A stretch of 64,000 bases of DNA from Sphaerisporangium perillae (GTDB lineage Bacteria; Actinomycetota; Actinomycetes; Streptosporangiales; Streptosporangiaceae): positions 124,001 through 188,000 of the forward strand of contig NZ_JALLPO010000007.1 in the NCBI RefSeq assembly GCF_023276435.1. Direction: 5' to 3'. Below, in pieces: positions 9,069 to 17,995 of the stretch. Within the stretch, counting starts at the first letter, position 1. Every line of letters begins with the position of its first letter. A program made the position numbers and the translations under genes. The notes under the pieces were generated by a model. That model saw nothing but the letters and a program-made list of their open reading frames with translations, had not been told where the DNA came from and did no database searches.

Positions 9069-9082
9069 GCGCATGCCACGCG

Positions 9083-9112
9083 GGCCGGGGGATCCGTCCT
9101 CCGGCCTCGTTT
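9083..9112 (+). terminator. Terminator after first RDD gene
   Basis: GGCCGGGGGA (9083-9092), loop TCCG, TCCTCCGGCC (9097-9106) forms a 10-bp stem with one G-U pair, followed by TCGTTT. It lies 15 bases after the stop codon. Confidence 0.6.
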
Positions 9113-9220
9113 GCTATATAGGGCCGACGAGCTTGGCGAATCGGTAACGGACATACCTCTACATGCGATAGGACCTTGCATCAACCGCAGCTTCCTTCGC
9201 CTGTCGCGAAAGGTGATCAA

Positions 9221-9868
9221 ATGACGGCAGAACCACCCCCCGGCAATCCCTACGAGCCGCCGCCGAATCCCGGCCAGCCTTACGGAAGCCCTCAGGGCGG
9301 CGGGTACGGCACCCCCTACGGCGGTTCCGCCCCGTACGGAGCCCCGCAAGGGGCGCCGCTTCCCCCCGGAGTCCCGGCCCCGCTGGCCGAGTGGTGGGAG
9401 CGCCTGGTCGCCCGGATCATCGACGGCATCATCTTCGGCGTCGTCTACTTCATCGTGGCCGCCATCCTCACGCCGATCTTCACGCCGTCGGTGGCCGACA
9501 TCCTCTCCAATCCGAGCCTGTCGACCGGTACGGTCGTGCTTCCGGGCCTGCTGGCGGGGATCATCGCCTACGGCGCCTACGCCGCCTACGACTACGTGAT
9601 GCATTCCAAGGGCGGTCAGACCATCGGCAAGAAGGTCATGAAGATCCGTCTCGCCGCGCTCGGCGGCGCCCCGCTCGATTCCTCCGCCGTGATGAAGCGC
9701 TCCGCTATCTTCCCGGGCGTGATGGTTCTCTACGGGATTCCCTTCCTCGGATGGATCTCCTCCATCTTCGTCATCGTGCTGGGCGTGCTTATCCTGACGG
9801 ACAAGCCGCTACAGCAGGGGCTGCACGACAAGCTCGCCGGCACGGTTGTCGTCAAGGCGCCGCGCTGA
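9221..9868 (+). CDS. RDD-family membrane protein
   Basis: 215 aa. A short Pro/Gly/Tyr-rich leader (residues 1-48) replaces the long repeat of the upstream paralogue; from APLAEWWERLVARIIDGIIF onward it is an RDD domain with the Arg-Asp pair in helix 1, central hydrophobic segments (GLLAGIIAYGAYAAYDYV) and the closing KPLQQGLHDKLAGTVVVK block. ATG 9221 follows GAAAGGTG. Separated from the first copy by a terminator, so probably its own transcript. Function unknown; the tandem arrangement suggests gene duplication. Confidence 0.85.
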   Translation: MTAEPPPGNPYEPPPNPGQPYGSPQGGGYGTPYGGSAPYGAPQGAPLPPGVPAPLAEWWERLVARIIDGIIFGVVYFIVAAILTPIFTPSVADILSNPSLSTGTVVLPGLLAGIIAYGAYAAYDYVMHSKGGQTIGKKVMKIRLAALGGAPLDSSAVMKRSAIFPGVMVLYGIPFLGWISSIFVIVLGVLILTDKPLQQGLHDKLAGTVVVKAPR

Positions 9869-9884
9869 GATCAGGTTTATTGGC

Positions 9885-9920
9885 GGGGCGGTCGCGCTGC
9901 GACCGCCCCGTCGGTGTTTT
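9885..9920 (+). terminator. Terminator after second RDD gene
   Basis: Perfect 11-bp stem GGGGCGGTCGC (9885-9895) and GCGACCGCCCC (9899-9909) with loop GCT, followed by GTCGGTGTTTT. Good intrinsic terminator 17 bases after the stop. Confidence 0.8.
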
Positions 9921-10159
9921 CGGCGGCAAGCACCTTTCCCGGGCCATCCGGTAAGCCGTCTGGAGAGACGGAGAATGCCGTGGAACGGTCCTTCGGCCGC
10001 TTTGGCGCCCGCCCCCCGCACCCCCACTGACCTCCCGTGGGGATAGAGTCGGATCGTGACTCCCGGATCAGCCGGTCATGGTACAGAGCCGAGCGGTCTC
10101 GTGTGACAATTAACGTGGGCGGGTGGTGGAATGCCACCCCCCGCGTGGAGCGAGGATCA

Positions 10160-10339
10160 ATGAACGATGTATTGTCCGCGTTGATACCACCCTTGGTGGT
10201 CGCCGCGGTGGTCATCATCGCGGTCGTCAAGCTGGTGCGTTCCGAAGCGGCGGGGCGGCGACAGGAGGCGGAGGCCTCGGAGAAGTCATCTGAGGCTTCT
10301 TCCGGCGACCGGCAGGGCCCGCGGCCCAGTTCCCCTTGA
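10160..10339 (+). CDS. Small single-span membrane protein
   Basis: 59 aa, unrecognised. Residues 3-26 (DVLSALIPPLVVAAVVIIAVVK) are one hydrophobic helix, followed by a basic stop-transfer stretch and a short acidic, Ser-rich tail, giving an N-out/C-in single-pass protein. ATG 10160 follows GAGCGAGGATCA. It sits about 90 bases before lsr2 on the same strand. Codon use is that of a real high-GC gene but there is no domain to name. Confidence 0.55.
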   Translation: MNDVLSALIPPLVVAAVVIIAVVKLVRSEAAGRRQEAEASEKSSEASSGDRQGPRPSSP

Positions 10340-10357
10340 ACCCGCAGGTTCCTTGAA

Positions 10358-10386
10358 TTGTCAGCCAGGGTTACCGGGTATATGTT
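10358..10386 (+). promoter_or_regulatory. Probable lsr2 promoter
   Basis: TTGTCA at 10358-10363 and TATGTT at 10381-10386 are 17 bases apart in the only AT-rich stretch upstream of lsr2. The predicted start of transcription is near 10393, giving a leader of about 35 bases. Confidence 0.5.
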
Positions 10387-10427
10387 TAGCTGGCGAATCG
10401 AACAATGCTCTGCGAAAGGATTGCCAG

Positions 10428-10760
10428 ATGGCCACGCAGATCCAGAAGATACTCATCGACGACCTCGATGGTGGCGAGGCCAATGAGACTGTCACCTTCG
10501 CGATTGATGGCTCCGCTTACGAGATTGACCTGAGCGGCGAAAACGCCAAGAAGCTGCGCGAGGCGCTGTCCTCTTTCGTGTCCAATGCCCGCCGGGCCGA
10601 GGGCGCCCCCGCCCGGGGCCGTAAGCGCGGGGGCGGCCAGCGGCCGTCCCGGGAAAAGAGCTCGGAGATCCGTGCGTGGGCCAAGGCTCACGGGATCTCC
10701 GTGAGTGAGCGCGGCCGTATTGCCTCCTCCGTGGTCGAGCAGTACGAAGCGGCACACTGA
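10428..10760 (+). CDS. lsr2: Lsr2 nucleoid-associated protein
   Basis: H-NS-like xenogeneic silencer of actinobacteria that coats AT-rich DNA. Residues 1-60 are the oligomerisation domain (ATQIQKILIDDLDGGEANET... then IDLSGENAKKLREAL); a basic linker (RGRKRGGGQRPSREK, about 67-82) leads to the DNA-binding domain IRAWAKAHGISVSERGRIA, whose Arg-Gly-Arg loop inserts in the minor groove. 110 aa is typical. ATG 10428 has GAAAGGA at good spacing. Several low-GC islands in this window (intergenic palindromes near 31990, 51850 and 62670) are the kind of DNA it could bind. Confidence 0.97.
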   Translation: MATQIQKILIDDLDGGEANETVTFAIDGSAYEIDLSGENAKKLREALSSFVSNARRAEGAPARGRKRGGGQRPSREKSSEIRAWAKAHGISVSERGRIASSVVEQYEAAH

Positions 10761-11070
10761 CGAGCTCATTGTGGATCATCGGCTATGGCGGTGACCGGCA
10801 TCAATCGCCGTCATAGCCGCATGATCGTGTTATCCGAGCGTGATCGTCCGGCGCGCGGCCGGGGGGTTCACGTATATCGGCGACGCTAAACGTCGTTCGC
10901 TTGCGGCGTAGCGGGAACATGTGACCCCCCAACAGTAGTTGGATGGAGCGTGAACGCCCTGCTCTCGGGGAACGTCTCCTGTATAGAGCGGTCACCGGTC
11001 GGGGCTAGCATGCGGATGCGGCGGGCCCGGATATCCCGAGCTGCCTGACCGCTCTGTGAGGAGCGACGAG
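10761..11070. other. lsr2-clpC intergenic region
   Basis: An imperfect hairpin, CGGCTATG (10780-10787) with CATAGCCG (10812-10819) and an inner GGCG/CGCC pairing, probably ends the lsr2 transcript. The rest is the clpC leader, including a ClgR-like box at 10895. No gene is seen. Confidence 0.45.
10895..10911 (+). promoter_or_regulatory. Candidate ClgR box upstream of clpC
   Basis: GTTCGC-TTGCG-GCGTAG. The left half matches the GTTCGC half-site of ClgR, the actinobacterial activator of clp genes; the right half keeps GCG at the expected five-base spacing but has two mismatches outside it. It lies 160 bases before the clpC start. Confidence 0.35.
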
Positions 11071-13623
11071 ATGTTCGAAAGGTTCACTGACCGCGCACGG
11101 CGGGTTGTCGTCCTGGCCCAAGAAGAGGCCCGGATGCTCAACCACAACTACATCGGCACTGAGCACATTCTTCTTGGCTTGATCCATGAGGGTGAAGGCG
11201 TTGCCGCCAAGGCTCTTGAGAGCCTGGGCATCAGTCTTGAGGGTGTGCGCCAGCAGGTCGAGGAGATCATCGGCCAGGGGCAGTCGGCGCCGTCGGGGCA
11301 CATTCCGTTCACCCCGCGCGCCAAGAAGGTCCTTGAGCTGTCGCTCCGCGAGGCCTTGCAGCTGGGTCACAACTACATCGGCACCGAGCACATCCTCTTG
11401 GGCCTCATCCGTGAGGGCGAGGGCGTGGCCGCTCAGGTGCTGGTGAAGCTTGGCGCCGACCTCAACAGGGTGCGCCAGCAGGTCATCCAGTTGCTCCATG
11501 GCTACCAGGGCAAGGAGCCCGCGGCGGCGGGAGGCCCCCAGGAGTCGGCCCCGTCGACCTCACTTGTGCTGGACCAGTTTGGCCGCAACCTGACCCAGGC
11601 CGCCCGCGAGGGCAAGCTGGACCCCGTGATCGGGCGCGACAAGGAGATCGAGCGGGTCATGCAGGTCCTGTCCCGCAGGACCAAGAACAACCCCGTTCTG
11701 GTCGGCGAGCCCGGTGTCGGCAAGACCGCCGTGGTGGAGGGCCTGTCCCAGAAGATCGTCAAGGGCGAGGTGCCCGAGACTCTGAAGGACAAGCAGCTCT
11801 ACACCCTCGACCTCGGTGCGCTGGTCGCCGGCTCCCGCTACCGCGGTGACTTCGAAGAGCGCCTGAAGAAGGTCCTCAAGGAGATCCGCACGCGCGGCGA
11901 CATCATCCTGTTCATCGACGAGCTGCACACGCTCGTCGGCGCGGGCGCCGCCGAGGGCGCGATCGACGCCGCCAGCATCCTCAAGCCGATGCTGGCCCGC
12001 GGCGAGCTGCAGACCATCGGTGCGACCACGCTGGACGAGTACCGCAAGCACCTCGAGAAGGACGCCGCGCTGGAGCGCCGGTTCCAGCCGATCCAGGTCG
12101 CCGAGCCCTCGCTCAGCCACACGATCGAGATCCTCAAGGGTCTGCGCGACCGCTACGAGGCCCACCACCGCGTGACGATCACCGACGCCGCGCTCGTGGC
12201 CGCCGCCCAGCTGGCCGACCGCTACATCAGCGACCGGTTCCTGCCGGACAAGGCGATCGACCTCATCGACGAGGCCGGCTCGCGCATGCGCATCCGCCGC
12301 ATGACCGCCCCGCCGGACCTCCGCGAGTTCGACGAGAAGATCGCGCAGGTGCGCCGCGACAAGGAGTCCGCGATCGACGCGCAGGACTTCGAGAAGGCCG
12401 CCGCCCTCCGTGACCAGGAGAAGCAGCTCCAGCTCAAGCGCGACCGGCGCGAGAAGGAGTGGAAGGCCGGCGACATGGACGTCGTCGCCGAGGTCACCGA
12501 GGAGCTCATTGCCGAGGTCCTGGCCACGGCGACCGGCATCCCGGTCTTCAAGCTCACCGAGGAGGAGTCGCAGCGGCTGCTCCGCATGGAGGACGAGCTG
12601 CACAAGCGGATCATCGGCCAGGACGACGCCATCAAGGGTCTGTCCCGGGCGATCCGCCGCACGCGTGCGGGTCTGAAGGACCCCCGCCGTCCCGGTGGCT
12701 CGTTCATCTTCGCCGGCCCGTCCGGCGTCGGTAAGACCGAGCTGTCCAAGGCGCTCGCCGAGTTCCTCTTCGGGGACGAGGACGCGCTGATCATGTTGGA
12801 CATGTCCGAGTTCATGGAGAAGCACACCGTCTCGCGGCTGTTCGGCTCCCCGCCCGGCTACGTCGGGTACGAAGAGGGCGGCCAGCTGACCGAGAAGGTG
12901 CGGCGCAAGCCGTTCTCCGTGGTCCTGTTCGACGAGATCGAGAAGGCCCACCCGGACATCTTCAACTCGCTGCTGCAGATCCTGGAGGACGGTCGCCTGA
13001 CCGACGCCCAGGGCCGCGTCGTCGACTTCAAGAACACCGTCATCATCATGACGACCAACCTCGGCACCCGTGACATCTCCAAGGGCATCGGGGTCGGGTT
13101 CGCGAAGTCCAACGACGTCGAGGGCAACTACGACCGGATGAAGTCGAAGGTCCAGGAGGAGCTCAAGCAGCACTTCCGGCCCGAGTTCCTCAACCGTGTC
13201 GATGACACCGTGGTCTTCCACCAGCTGACGCCGGCCGAGATCATCAAGATCGTCGATCTGATGCTCGCCCAGGTGGACGCCCGGCTGAAGGACCGCGACA
13301 TGAGCATGGAGCTCACCCAGGATGCCAAGCAGCTGCTGGCCGACCGTGGTTACGACCCGGTTCTGGGCGCGCGTCCGCTCCGCCGCACGATCCAGCGCGA
13401 ACTGGAGGACTCGCTGTCGGAGAAGATCCTGTACGGCGACCTCCGTCCCGGCCAGGTCGTCAAGATCGCGATCGAGGGCGAGGGCGACGAGGCCAAGTTC
13501 ACCTTCACCGGTGAGCAGAAGGCGCAGCCGGAGATCCCCGACTCGGCGGCGGCCATCGTCGACGAGCCGGCGAGCAGCCGCGCCGCCGCGTCCGCCGGTC
13601 CGTCCGACCGCACGCGGCCGTAA
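11071..13623 (+). CDS. clpC: ATP-dependent Clp protease ATPase subunit ClpC
   Basis: AAA+ unfoldase that feeds substrates to ClpP. In order: two Clp-N repeats (about residues 5-145), D1 AAA domain with Walker [10 protein letters not shown] near 215, a UVR/middle domain coiled coil ([19 protein letters not shown], near 435), D2 AAA domain with Walker [10 protein letters not shown] near 552 and Walker [12 protein letters not shown], and a C-terminal ClpB-D2-small domain. 850 aa is normal; the tail beyond about 820 is Ala/Ser-rich. ATG 11071 follows GTGAGGAG. Usually essential in actinobacteria. The gene is monocistronic between a leader with a possible ClgR box and a strong terminator. Confidence 0.97.
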   Translation: MFERFTDRARRVVVLAQEEARMLNHNYIGTEHILLGLIHEGEGVAAKALESLGISLEGVRQQVEEIIGQGQSAPSGHIPFTPRAKKVLELSLREALQLGHNYIGTEHILLGLIREGEGVAAQVLVKLGADLNRVRQQVIQLLHGYQGKEPAAAGGPQESAPSTSLVLDQFGRNLTQAAREGKLDPVIGRDKEIERVMQVLSRRTKNNPVLVGEPGVGKTAVVEGLSQKIVKGEVPETLKDKQLYTLDLGALVAGSRYRGDFEERLKKVLKEIRTRGDIILFIDELHTLVGAGAAEGAIDAASILKPMLARGELQTIGATTLDEYRKHLEKDAALERRFQPIQVAEPSLSHTIEILKGLRDRYEAHHRVTITDAALVAAAQLADRYISDRFLPDKAIDLIDEAGSRMRIRRMTAPPDLREFDEKIAQVRRDKESAIDAQDFEKAAALRDQEKQLQLKRDRREKEWKAGDMDVVAEVTEELIAEVLATATGIPVFKLTEEESQRLLRMEDELHKRIIGQDDAIKGLSRAIRRTRAGLKDPRRPGGSFIFAGPSGVGKTELSKALAEFLFGDEDALIMLDMSEFMEKHTVSRLFGSPPGYVGYEEGGQLTEKVRRKPFSVVLFDEIEKAHPDIFNSLLQILEDGRLTDAQGRVVDFKNTVIIMTTNLGTRDISKGIGVGFAKSNDVEGNYDRMKSKVQEELKQHFRPEFLNRVDDTVVFHQLTPAEIIKIVDLMLAQVDARLKDRDMSMELTQDAKQLLADRGYDPVLGARPLRRTIQRELEDSLSEKILYGDLRPGQVVKIAIEGEGDEAKFTFTGEQKAQPEIPDSAAAIVDEPASSRAAASAGPSDRTRP

Positions 13624-13654
13624 CGATCGCGCCTTCCGGCGCACAGGTTCGGCG

Positions 13655-13697
13655 GGACCCCTCGTGAGGAGCACCTCACGAGGGGTCCTCCGTTTTT
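13655..13697 (+). terminator. Strong intrinsic terminator of clpC
   Basis: Perfect 15-bp stem GGACCCCTCGTGAGG (13655-13669) and CCTCACGAGGGGTCC (13674-13688), loop AGCA, then TCCGTTTTT. Lies 31 bases after the clpC stop. Confidence 0.92.
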
Positions 13698-13998
13698 CAT
13701 GAGATCAGTTTGACCGTATTCGCTATGACGCCACCGAAGGTAGTACTACACTGCGTAGAGCGAATCAGGTCGAGCCATGCCATGTGGCTCACACCATCCG
13801 CCGAGTACGGTGAACACCGCTGAGATCCCCCCTCCGATGTAGCGGGGGATCCGCTGCCGGGAGGACGCGGCAACAGGTGTGCGCCGGGCAGACTCGGGCG
13901 GCCAGGCCGGATTCCCGGCAGAGAGGACTCCGTCTCATACGCCCCACGGGCGGTGTGCGGCGCCGAGTTCGCACCAGAGTACGCCTGGGAGGCACCCT
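13698..13998. other. Intergenic region before the EboE-like gene
   Basis: About 300 bases that should hold the promoter of the next gene. TTGACC at 13710 is a possible -35 but no -10 lies at correct spacing. Frames here are extensions of the downstream ORF without SD; nothing else seen. Confidence 0.3.
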
Positions 13999-14943
13999 AT
14001 GCGCCTGTGTCATGAGGACGGCACGCTCGTTCACCTGTCCTACAACGCGGGCGTGCACCCCGCGGAGGACCTGGAGAACCTGATCGCCCACCTGACCCGC
14101 TACGCCGTCCCTGTGCGCAGGCGGCTCGGGGTGGACCGGCTCGGCATCGGCCTGTGGCTGGCTCCCGCCGTCGCCGACCACCTCATCGCCGACCGCATCG
14201 AGCTCGTACGGCTCCGCCGCTCCCTGGAGGAGCGGGGCCTGGAGGTCGTCAGCCTGAACGGCGCGGGCGGCCGCGGCATGGGGCAGGACAGCCCCGGCCC
14301 CGACTGGGCCAAGCCCGAGCGCTACCGCTACACGATGTCCCTGGCGAAGATCCTCGCCTTCCTGCTGCCGGAGGACGTCCGCTTCGGCAGCATCTCCACC
14401 ATTCCCATCGGCTGGCGGCGCGACTGGCCGGCCGACCTGCACGCCATCGCGTCCCGGCGGCTCGACCGGCTGTCGCGGGAACTGCGCGGCCTGCACAGCG
14501 TGACCGGGAAGACGATCAGGGTGGGGTTCCAGCCGTGGCCCGGCTGCGTGCTGGAGACCACCGAGCAGGCGGTCGAGCGCGTGTGCGGCATCGACTCCGA
14601 GTACCTCGGCGTCTGCCTGGACGCCTGCCATCTGACCTGCGGCGTCGAGGAGCCGGGCGCGGCTCTGCGCGGGGTCGCCGCCGCCGGCGCCTCCGTGATC
14701 AAGCTGGGCCACGTGCACAACCACAGCGGCGAGGCGCCGGCCACCGAGTCCATCCTGGAGAACGCCCTGGCCGCCATCCTGGCCGGTCCGGCGATCGGCG
14801 GCGCCCACATCGAGGTCGAGGCCCACGGGCTGGCGGCCCCGGCCAAGGGCAAGGGGCCGGCCGCGCTGGTGGCCACGCTGGCCGACGAGCTCGACTGGAC
14901 CCGCCGCAACCTCACCGCCCTCGGCCTCAAACTCGCCGCCTGA
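13999..14943 (+). CDS. EboE-like TIM-barrel protein
   Basis: 314 aa resembling EboE of the ebo/edb cluster (xylose-isomerase-like TIM barrel). Supporting features are the N-terminal HLSYNAGVHPAEDLENLIAH, the RLGIGLWLA strand, VVSLNGAGGRGMGQ, PDWAKPERYRYTMSLAKILA and FGSISTIPIGW, with metal-type His and Glu residues (LDACHLTCGVEEP, KLGHVHNHSG, HIEVEAHG). In ebo clusters this protein belongs to a pathway exporting small metabolites; here no other ebo gene is present, so it may act alone on a sugar or polyol derivative. ATG 13999 follows GGGAGGC. Convergent with mutY. Confidence 0.65.
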   Translation: MRLCHEDGTLVHLSYNAGVHPAEDLENLIAHLTRYAVPVRRRLGVDRLGIGLWLAPAVADHLIADRIELVRLRRSLEERGLEVVSLNGAGGRGMGQDSPGPDWAKPERYRYTMSLAKILAFLLPEDVRFGSISTIPIGWRRDWPADLHAIASRRLDRLSRELRGLHSVTGKTIRVGFQPWPGCVLETTEQAVERVCGIDSEYLGVCLDACHLTCGVEEPGAALRGVAAAGASVIKLGHVHNHSGEAPATESILENALAAILAGPAIGGAHIEVEAHGLAAPAKGKGPAALVATLADELDWTRRNLTALGLKLAA

Positions 14944-15043
14944 CAGCTCCGCCAGGCCCTGGCCTGCCTGTCGTGAGTGGTGGTTCCGAACCAGCGCGCC
15001 GTGGTCGCCGGGCGCCATGGCGGTGCGAGGGCGAGGGCGAGGC

Positions 15044-15910
15044 TCAGGTGGGCAGGCGGTAGGCGCCCTCGTCCACGACCTCGGCGAGGCCGTCGGCCAC
15101 CAGGCCGTCCAGGGCGCGCTCGCGCTGCACCGCGTCGTCCCAGACGGCGTCGAGCGCGGCCTTGGGGACCGCGCCGTGGGCGTCCCTGAGCACCGCCAGC
15201 AGCCGGCCCCGGCACTGCCGGTCGGTGCCGGCGTACGTCTGGCCGCGCCGCTCGGGACCTTCGTAGGCCGGACGGCCCGCCAGGCGCCACGCGCAGGCGG
15301 CGGCGACCGGGCAGTCCGCGCAGCGGGGTGTGCGAGCCGTGCAGACCAGCGCCCCGAGCTCCATGACGGCGACCGCCCAGCGCGGGGCGTCCAGGGCGGG
15401 CAGCAGGGACTCGGCGAGCCTGCGTTCGGCCGTCGTGGTGGCCTTCGGCGGGTACTCCTCGCCGCGTACGGCCCGGGCCAGCACCCGCCGCACGTTGGTG
15501 TCCAGCACGGCGTGGCTGCGGCCGAACGCGAAGCTCGCCACCGCCGCGGCGGTGTAGTCGCCGATGCCGGGCAGCCGGCGCAGCTCCTCGTAGGACGACG
15601 GCACCTGCCCGGCGTGCTCGGCGGTGATCGCGCGGGCACAGGCGTGCAGGTTGAGGGCGCGGCGGGGGTAGCCGAGGCGTCCCCAGTGGCGTACGGCCTC
15701 GCCGGGAGGCTCGGCGGCGAGCGCGGCGGGCGTGGGCCAGCGCTCCATCCATTCGGTCCAGACGGGCAGGACGCGCACCACGGGGGTCTGCTGCAGCATG
15801 ATCTCGCTGACCAGGATCGCCCAGGGGCCGGCGCCGGGTCGCCGCCAGGGAAGGTCGCGCGCGTTCTCGGCGTACCAGTCGAGGATCGGGGCGTGCAGTC
15901 CGGTGGCCAC
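15044..15910 (-). CDS. mutY: A/G-specific adenine glycosylase, short form
   Basis: Removes adenine mispaired with 8-oxoguanine. Catalytic Glu36 in SEIMLQQT, helix-hairpin-helix LPGIGDYTAAAVASF (113-127), catalytic Asp137 in VLDTNV, and a 4Fe-4S cluster loop Cys190-X6-Cys197-X2-Cys200-X5-Cys206. At 288 aa it lacks the C-terminal Nudix-like domain that reads 8-oxoG in E. coli MutY (350 aa); the short form is usual in actinobacteria, and the last 60 residues are a small winged-helix-like tail. GTG start at 15910. Near disA and radA, so this stretch is enriched in genome-maintenance genes. Confidence 0.93.
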   Translation of the reverse strand: MATGLHAPILDWYAENARDLPWRRPGAGPWAILVSEIMLQQTPVVRVLPVWTEWMERWPTPAALAAEPPGEAVRHWGRLGYPRRALNLHACARAITAEHAGQVPSSYEELRRLPGIGDYTAAAVASFAFGRSHAVLDTNVRRVLARAVRGEEYPPKATTTAERRLAESLLPALDAPRWAVAVMELGALVCTARTPRCADCPVAAACAWRLAGRPAYEGPERRGQTYAGTDRQCRGRLLAVLRDAHGAVPKAALDAVWDDAVQRERALDGLVADGLAEVVDEGAYRLPT

Positions 15911-16101
15911 GGGATCGAGCCTAACCGGATCACGGTGGCGGCCGCCCGAGTGGGGAATGAGATCAGGAGTTTGATGGGATCGCCGTTTCCCATCGATGGG
16001 GTGGCTTCTGTCATGGTCTGTCGGCCGGGATCGGCCAGGACGTTATCCGCTGATCGGCGGGTCGACACCCTAGGAGGGCTAGAACTCTCCATACTGACAG
16101 T

Positions 16102-16806
16102 ATGGATCCGGACACGTTCCGTGGCGACGTCGGCGTAGAGGGGCCCGACGTCTACTGGCGTCGCAGGGTGTCGGTGCTCACCGGTGCCCTTGTCGTCGTC
16201 GCCGTCGTCGCGTGGGCCTGCACGAGCGCGTCCGGAGGGTCCGAGCGGGGCCCCGCGGGGCGGCCGGTGACGGCGGGCTCCAAGGAGCCGAGCCCGTCCC
16301 CGAGCGTGACGGCCGCCGTGACCCCCTCTCCGACCCCGACCGCCAAAACGATGGGTTCCGGGCACGCCACGACGCCGCGCACCCCCTCGCCGTCCCCGCA
16401 TCGACCCCGCCGGCCCGGCGATCGGTGTGACAACGACGATCTCGTCATCAGCCTGCGCGGCCAGGCGGAGGTCTACTCCGGCAAGCGGAGCCCGAGGTTC
16501 CTGCTCACCGTCGTCAACACCGGACGCGTCGACTGCACCGTGGACGTCGGGCCTCGCGCCGTCGAGATACGCATCACCTCGGGGACCGACCGCGTCTGGT
16601 CGACCGCCGACTGCGTGAGCGGAGTCGGGGCCGACCTGCGGCGCCTCGAGCGCGGGGTCCCCCACGTGCGGATGGTCGATTGGGACCGGCACCGGTCGGC
16701 GCCCGACTGCCGGTCGAGCCGCCCCAAGGCCCGCGAGGGCACCTACGTCGCGATGGCCCGCCTGGGCGAGCTGAGGAGCCCGAAGGTCGTGTTCCACCTC
16801 CACTGA
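16102..16806 (+). CDS. Membrane-anchored secreted protein, unknown function
   Basis: 234 aa. Residues 1-20 are cytosolic and end in basic YWRRR; residues 21-40 (VSVLTGALVVVAVVAWACT) are a membrane anchor, followed by a Ser/Thr/Pro-rich linker (about 45-105) that would span the cell wall. The C-terminal domain (about 108-234) looks like a beta-sandwich with four cysteines that could pair (CDNDD, DCTVD, DCVSG, DCRSS). The Cys in AWACTSAS is not a convincing lipobox. Such architecture is common for DUF4232-like extracytoplasmic proteins; no function can be assigned. Convergent with disA. Confidence 0.7.
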   Translation: MDPDTFRGDVGVEGPDVYWRRRVSVLTGALVVVAVVAWACTSASGGSERGPAGRPVTAGSKEPSPSPSVTAAVTPSPTPTAKTMGSGHATTPRTPSPSPHRPRRPGDRCDNDDLVISLRGQAEVYSGKRSPRFLLTVVNTGRVDCTVDVGPRAVEIRITSGTDRVWSTADCVSGVGADLRRLERGVPHVRMVDWDRHRSAPDCRSSRPKAREGTYVAMARLGELRSPKVVFHLH

Positions 16807-16839
16807 CGGCCGGGCGGCCCGCACGTGCGGACGCGGGGC

Positions 16840-17928
16840 TCAGACGTAGCGTTCGAGGATGGACGCCTCGGCGAGGCGTGACAGGCCCTCGCGGACGCTG
16901 CGCGCGCGTGACTCGCCGACCCCGCCCACGGACTGCAGGTCGTCGGTGCTGGCCGCCAGGAGCTTCTGGAGGCCGCCGAAGTGGTCCACGAGCCGGTCCA
17001 CGACGCTGACGGGCAGCCGGGGCACCTTCGCCAGCAGGCGGAACCCTCGAGGGCTCACCGGCCCTTCCAGGGGCTCGGAGCCCGTGTGCCCGAGGACGTG
17101 GGCGACGGCCGTGAGGTCGAGCAGGTCGCCCGACGACAGCCGGTCGAGCTCGGCGAGCGCCTCCCCCACCGTGCGCGGGCGGCGCTCGGACGCGGGGGGC
17201 AGGTAGTCGCGCATGATCAGGTCGCGGTCCTCCTCGACGCCGCCGACCAGCTCGGTGAGCTGGAGGGAGAGCAGGCGGCCGTCGGTGCCCAGCTCGACGA
17301 CGTAGTCCTCGATCTCGCCGGCGATGCGGCGCACCATCTCGAGCCGCTGCACGACCGCGGCGACGTCCCGCACGGTGACCAGGTCTTCGATCTCGAGGGC
17401 GGACAGCGTGCCGGACACCTCGTCGAGGCGCATCTTGTAGCGTTCGAGGGTCGCCAGCGCCTGGTTGGCCTTCGACAGGATCGCCGCGGACTCCTCCATG
17501 ACGTAGCGCACGCCGTCGAGGTACAGGGCGATGATGCGCATGGACTTGCTGATGGTGACCACGGGATGGCCGGTCTGCCGCGCCACCCGCTGGGCGGTGC
17601 GGTGGCGGGTGCCGGACTCGTTGGTGGGGATGGAGGAGTCGGGGACCAGATGGACCGCCGCCCGCACGATCTTCTTGCCGGCCTGGTCGAGCACGATGGC
17701 GCCGTCCATCTTGGCCAGCTCGCGCAGGCGCGTGGCCGAGAACTCCACGTCGAGGGTGAAGCCGCCCGTGCAGACGTCCTCGACCTTCGCGTCGTAGCCC
17801 AGGACGATCAGGGCCCCGGTGTGCCCACGGAGAATCCGCTCCAGGCCGTCACGCAGCTCGGTGCCTGGAGCGAGCGCGGCAAGGGTGGATCTTCGACGCT
17901 CGTCGATCCCTTTGCTGGTGTGTGCCAC
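16840..17928 (-). CDS. disA: DNA-integrity scanning diadenylate cyclase DisA
   Basis: Condenses two ATP into cyclic di-AMP. N-terminal DAC domain carries the catalytic DGA (residues 75-77) and RHRT (108-111) motifs; a central helical linker (about 150-290) and a C-terminal helix-hairpin-helix DNA-binding domain ([19 protein letters not shown]) follow, the octameric DisA layout. 362 aa is typical. GTG 17928; 67 bases after radA on the same strand, the conserved radA-disA pairing in which RadA dampens DisA. Its product is the ligand of the riboswitch at 6510-6695, so both ends of the signalling path are in this window. Confidence 0.97.
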   Translation of the reverse strand: MAHTSKGIDERRRSTLAALAPGTELRDGLERILRGHTGALIVLGYDAKVEDVCTGGFTLDVEFSATRLRELAKMDGAIVLDQAGKKIVRAAVHLVPDSSIPTNESGTRHRTAQRVARQTGHPVVTISKSMRIIALYLDGVRYVMEESAAILSKANQALATLERYKMRLDEVSGTLSALEIEDLVTVRDVAAVVQRLEMVRRIAGEIEDYVVELGTDGRLLSLQLTELVGGVEEDRDLIMRDYLPPASERRPRTVGEALAELDRLSSGDLLDLTAVAHVLGHTGSEPLEGPVSPRGFRLLAKVPRLPVSVVDRLVDHFGGLQKLLAASTDDLQSVGGVGESRARSVREGLSRLAEASILERYV

Positions 17929-17995
17929 ATGGCCCCCGCTGGTCGCTGACGTCGCCCAGTTTACCGGCGAAGTGAAGGCCGGACCCGGACACCGC

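Noticed and set aside
7803-9074. Leu/Ala-rich 423-codon minus-strand frame across the YGQQ repeat
   Set aside because: It is the reverse translation of the repeat (LLAVLLL pattern) and has no promoter or SD; the RDD gene on the plus strand explains the region.
13720-13780. Promoter for the EboE-like gene near TTGACC
   Set aside because: No -10 at 16-19 bases; not supported.
13789-16824. 1011-codon minus-strand frame spanning several genes
   Set aside because: It crosses EboE-like, MutY and anchored-protein genes in the wrong phase and contains no recognisable domain.
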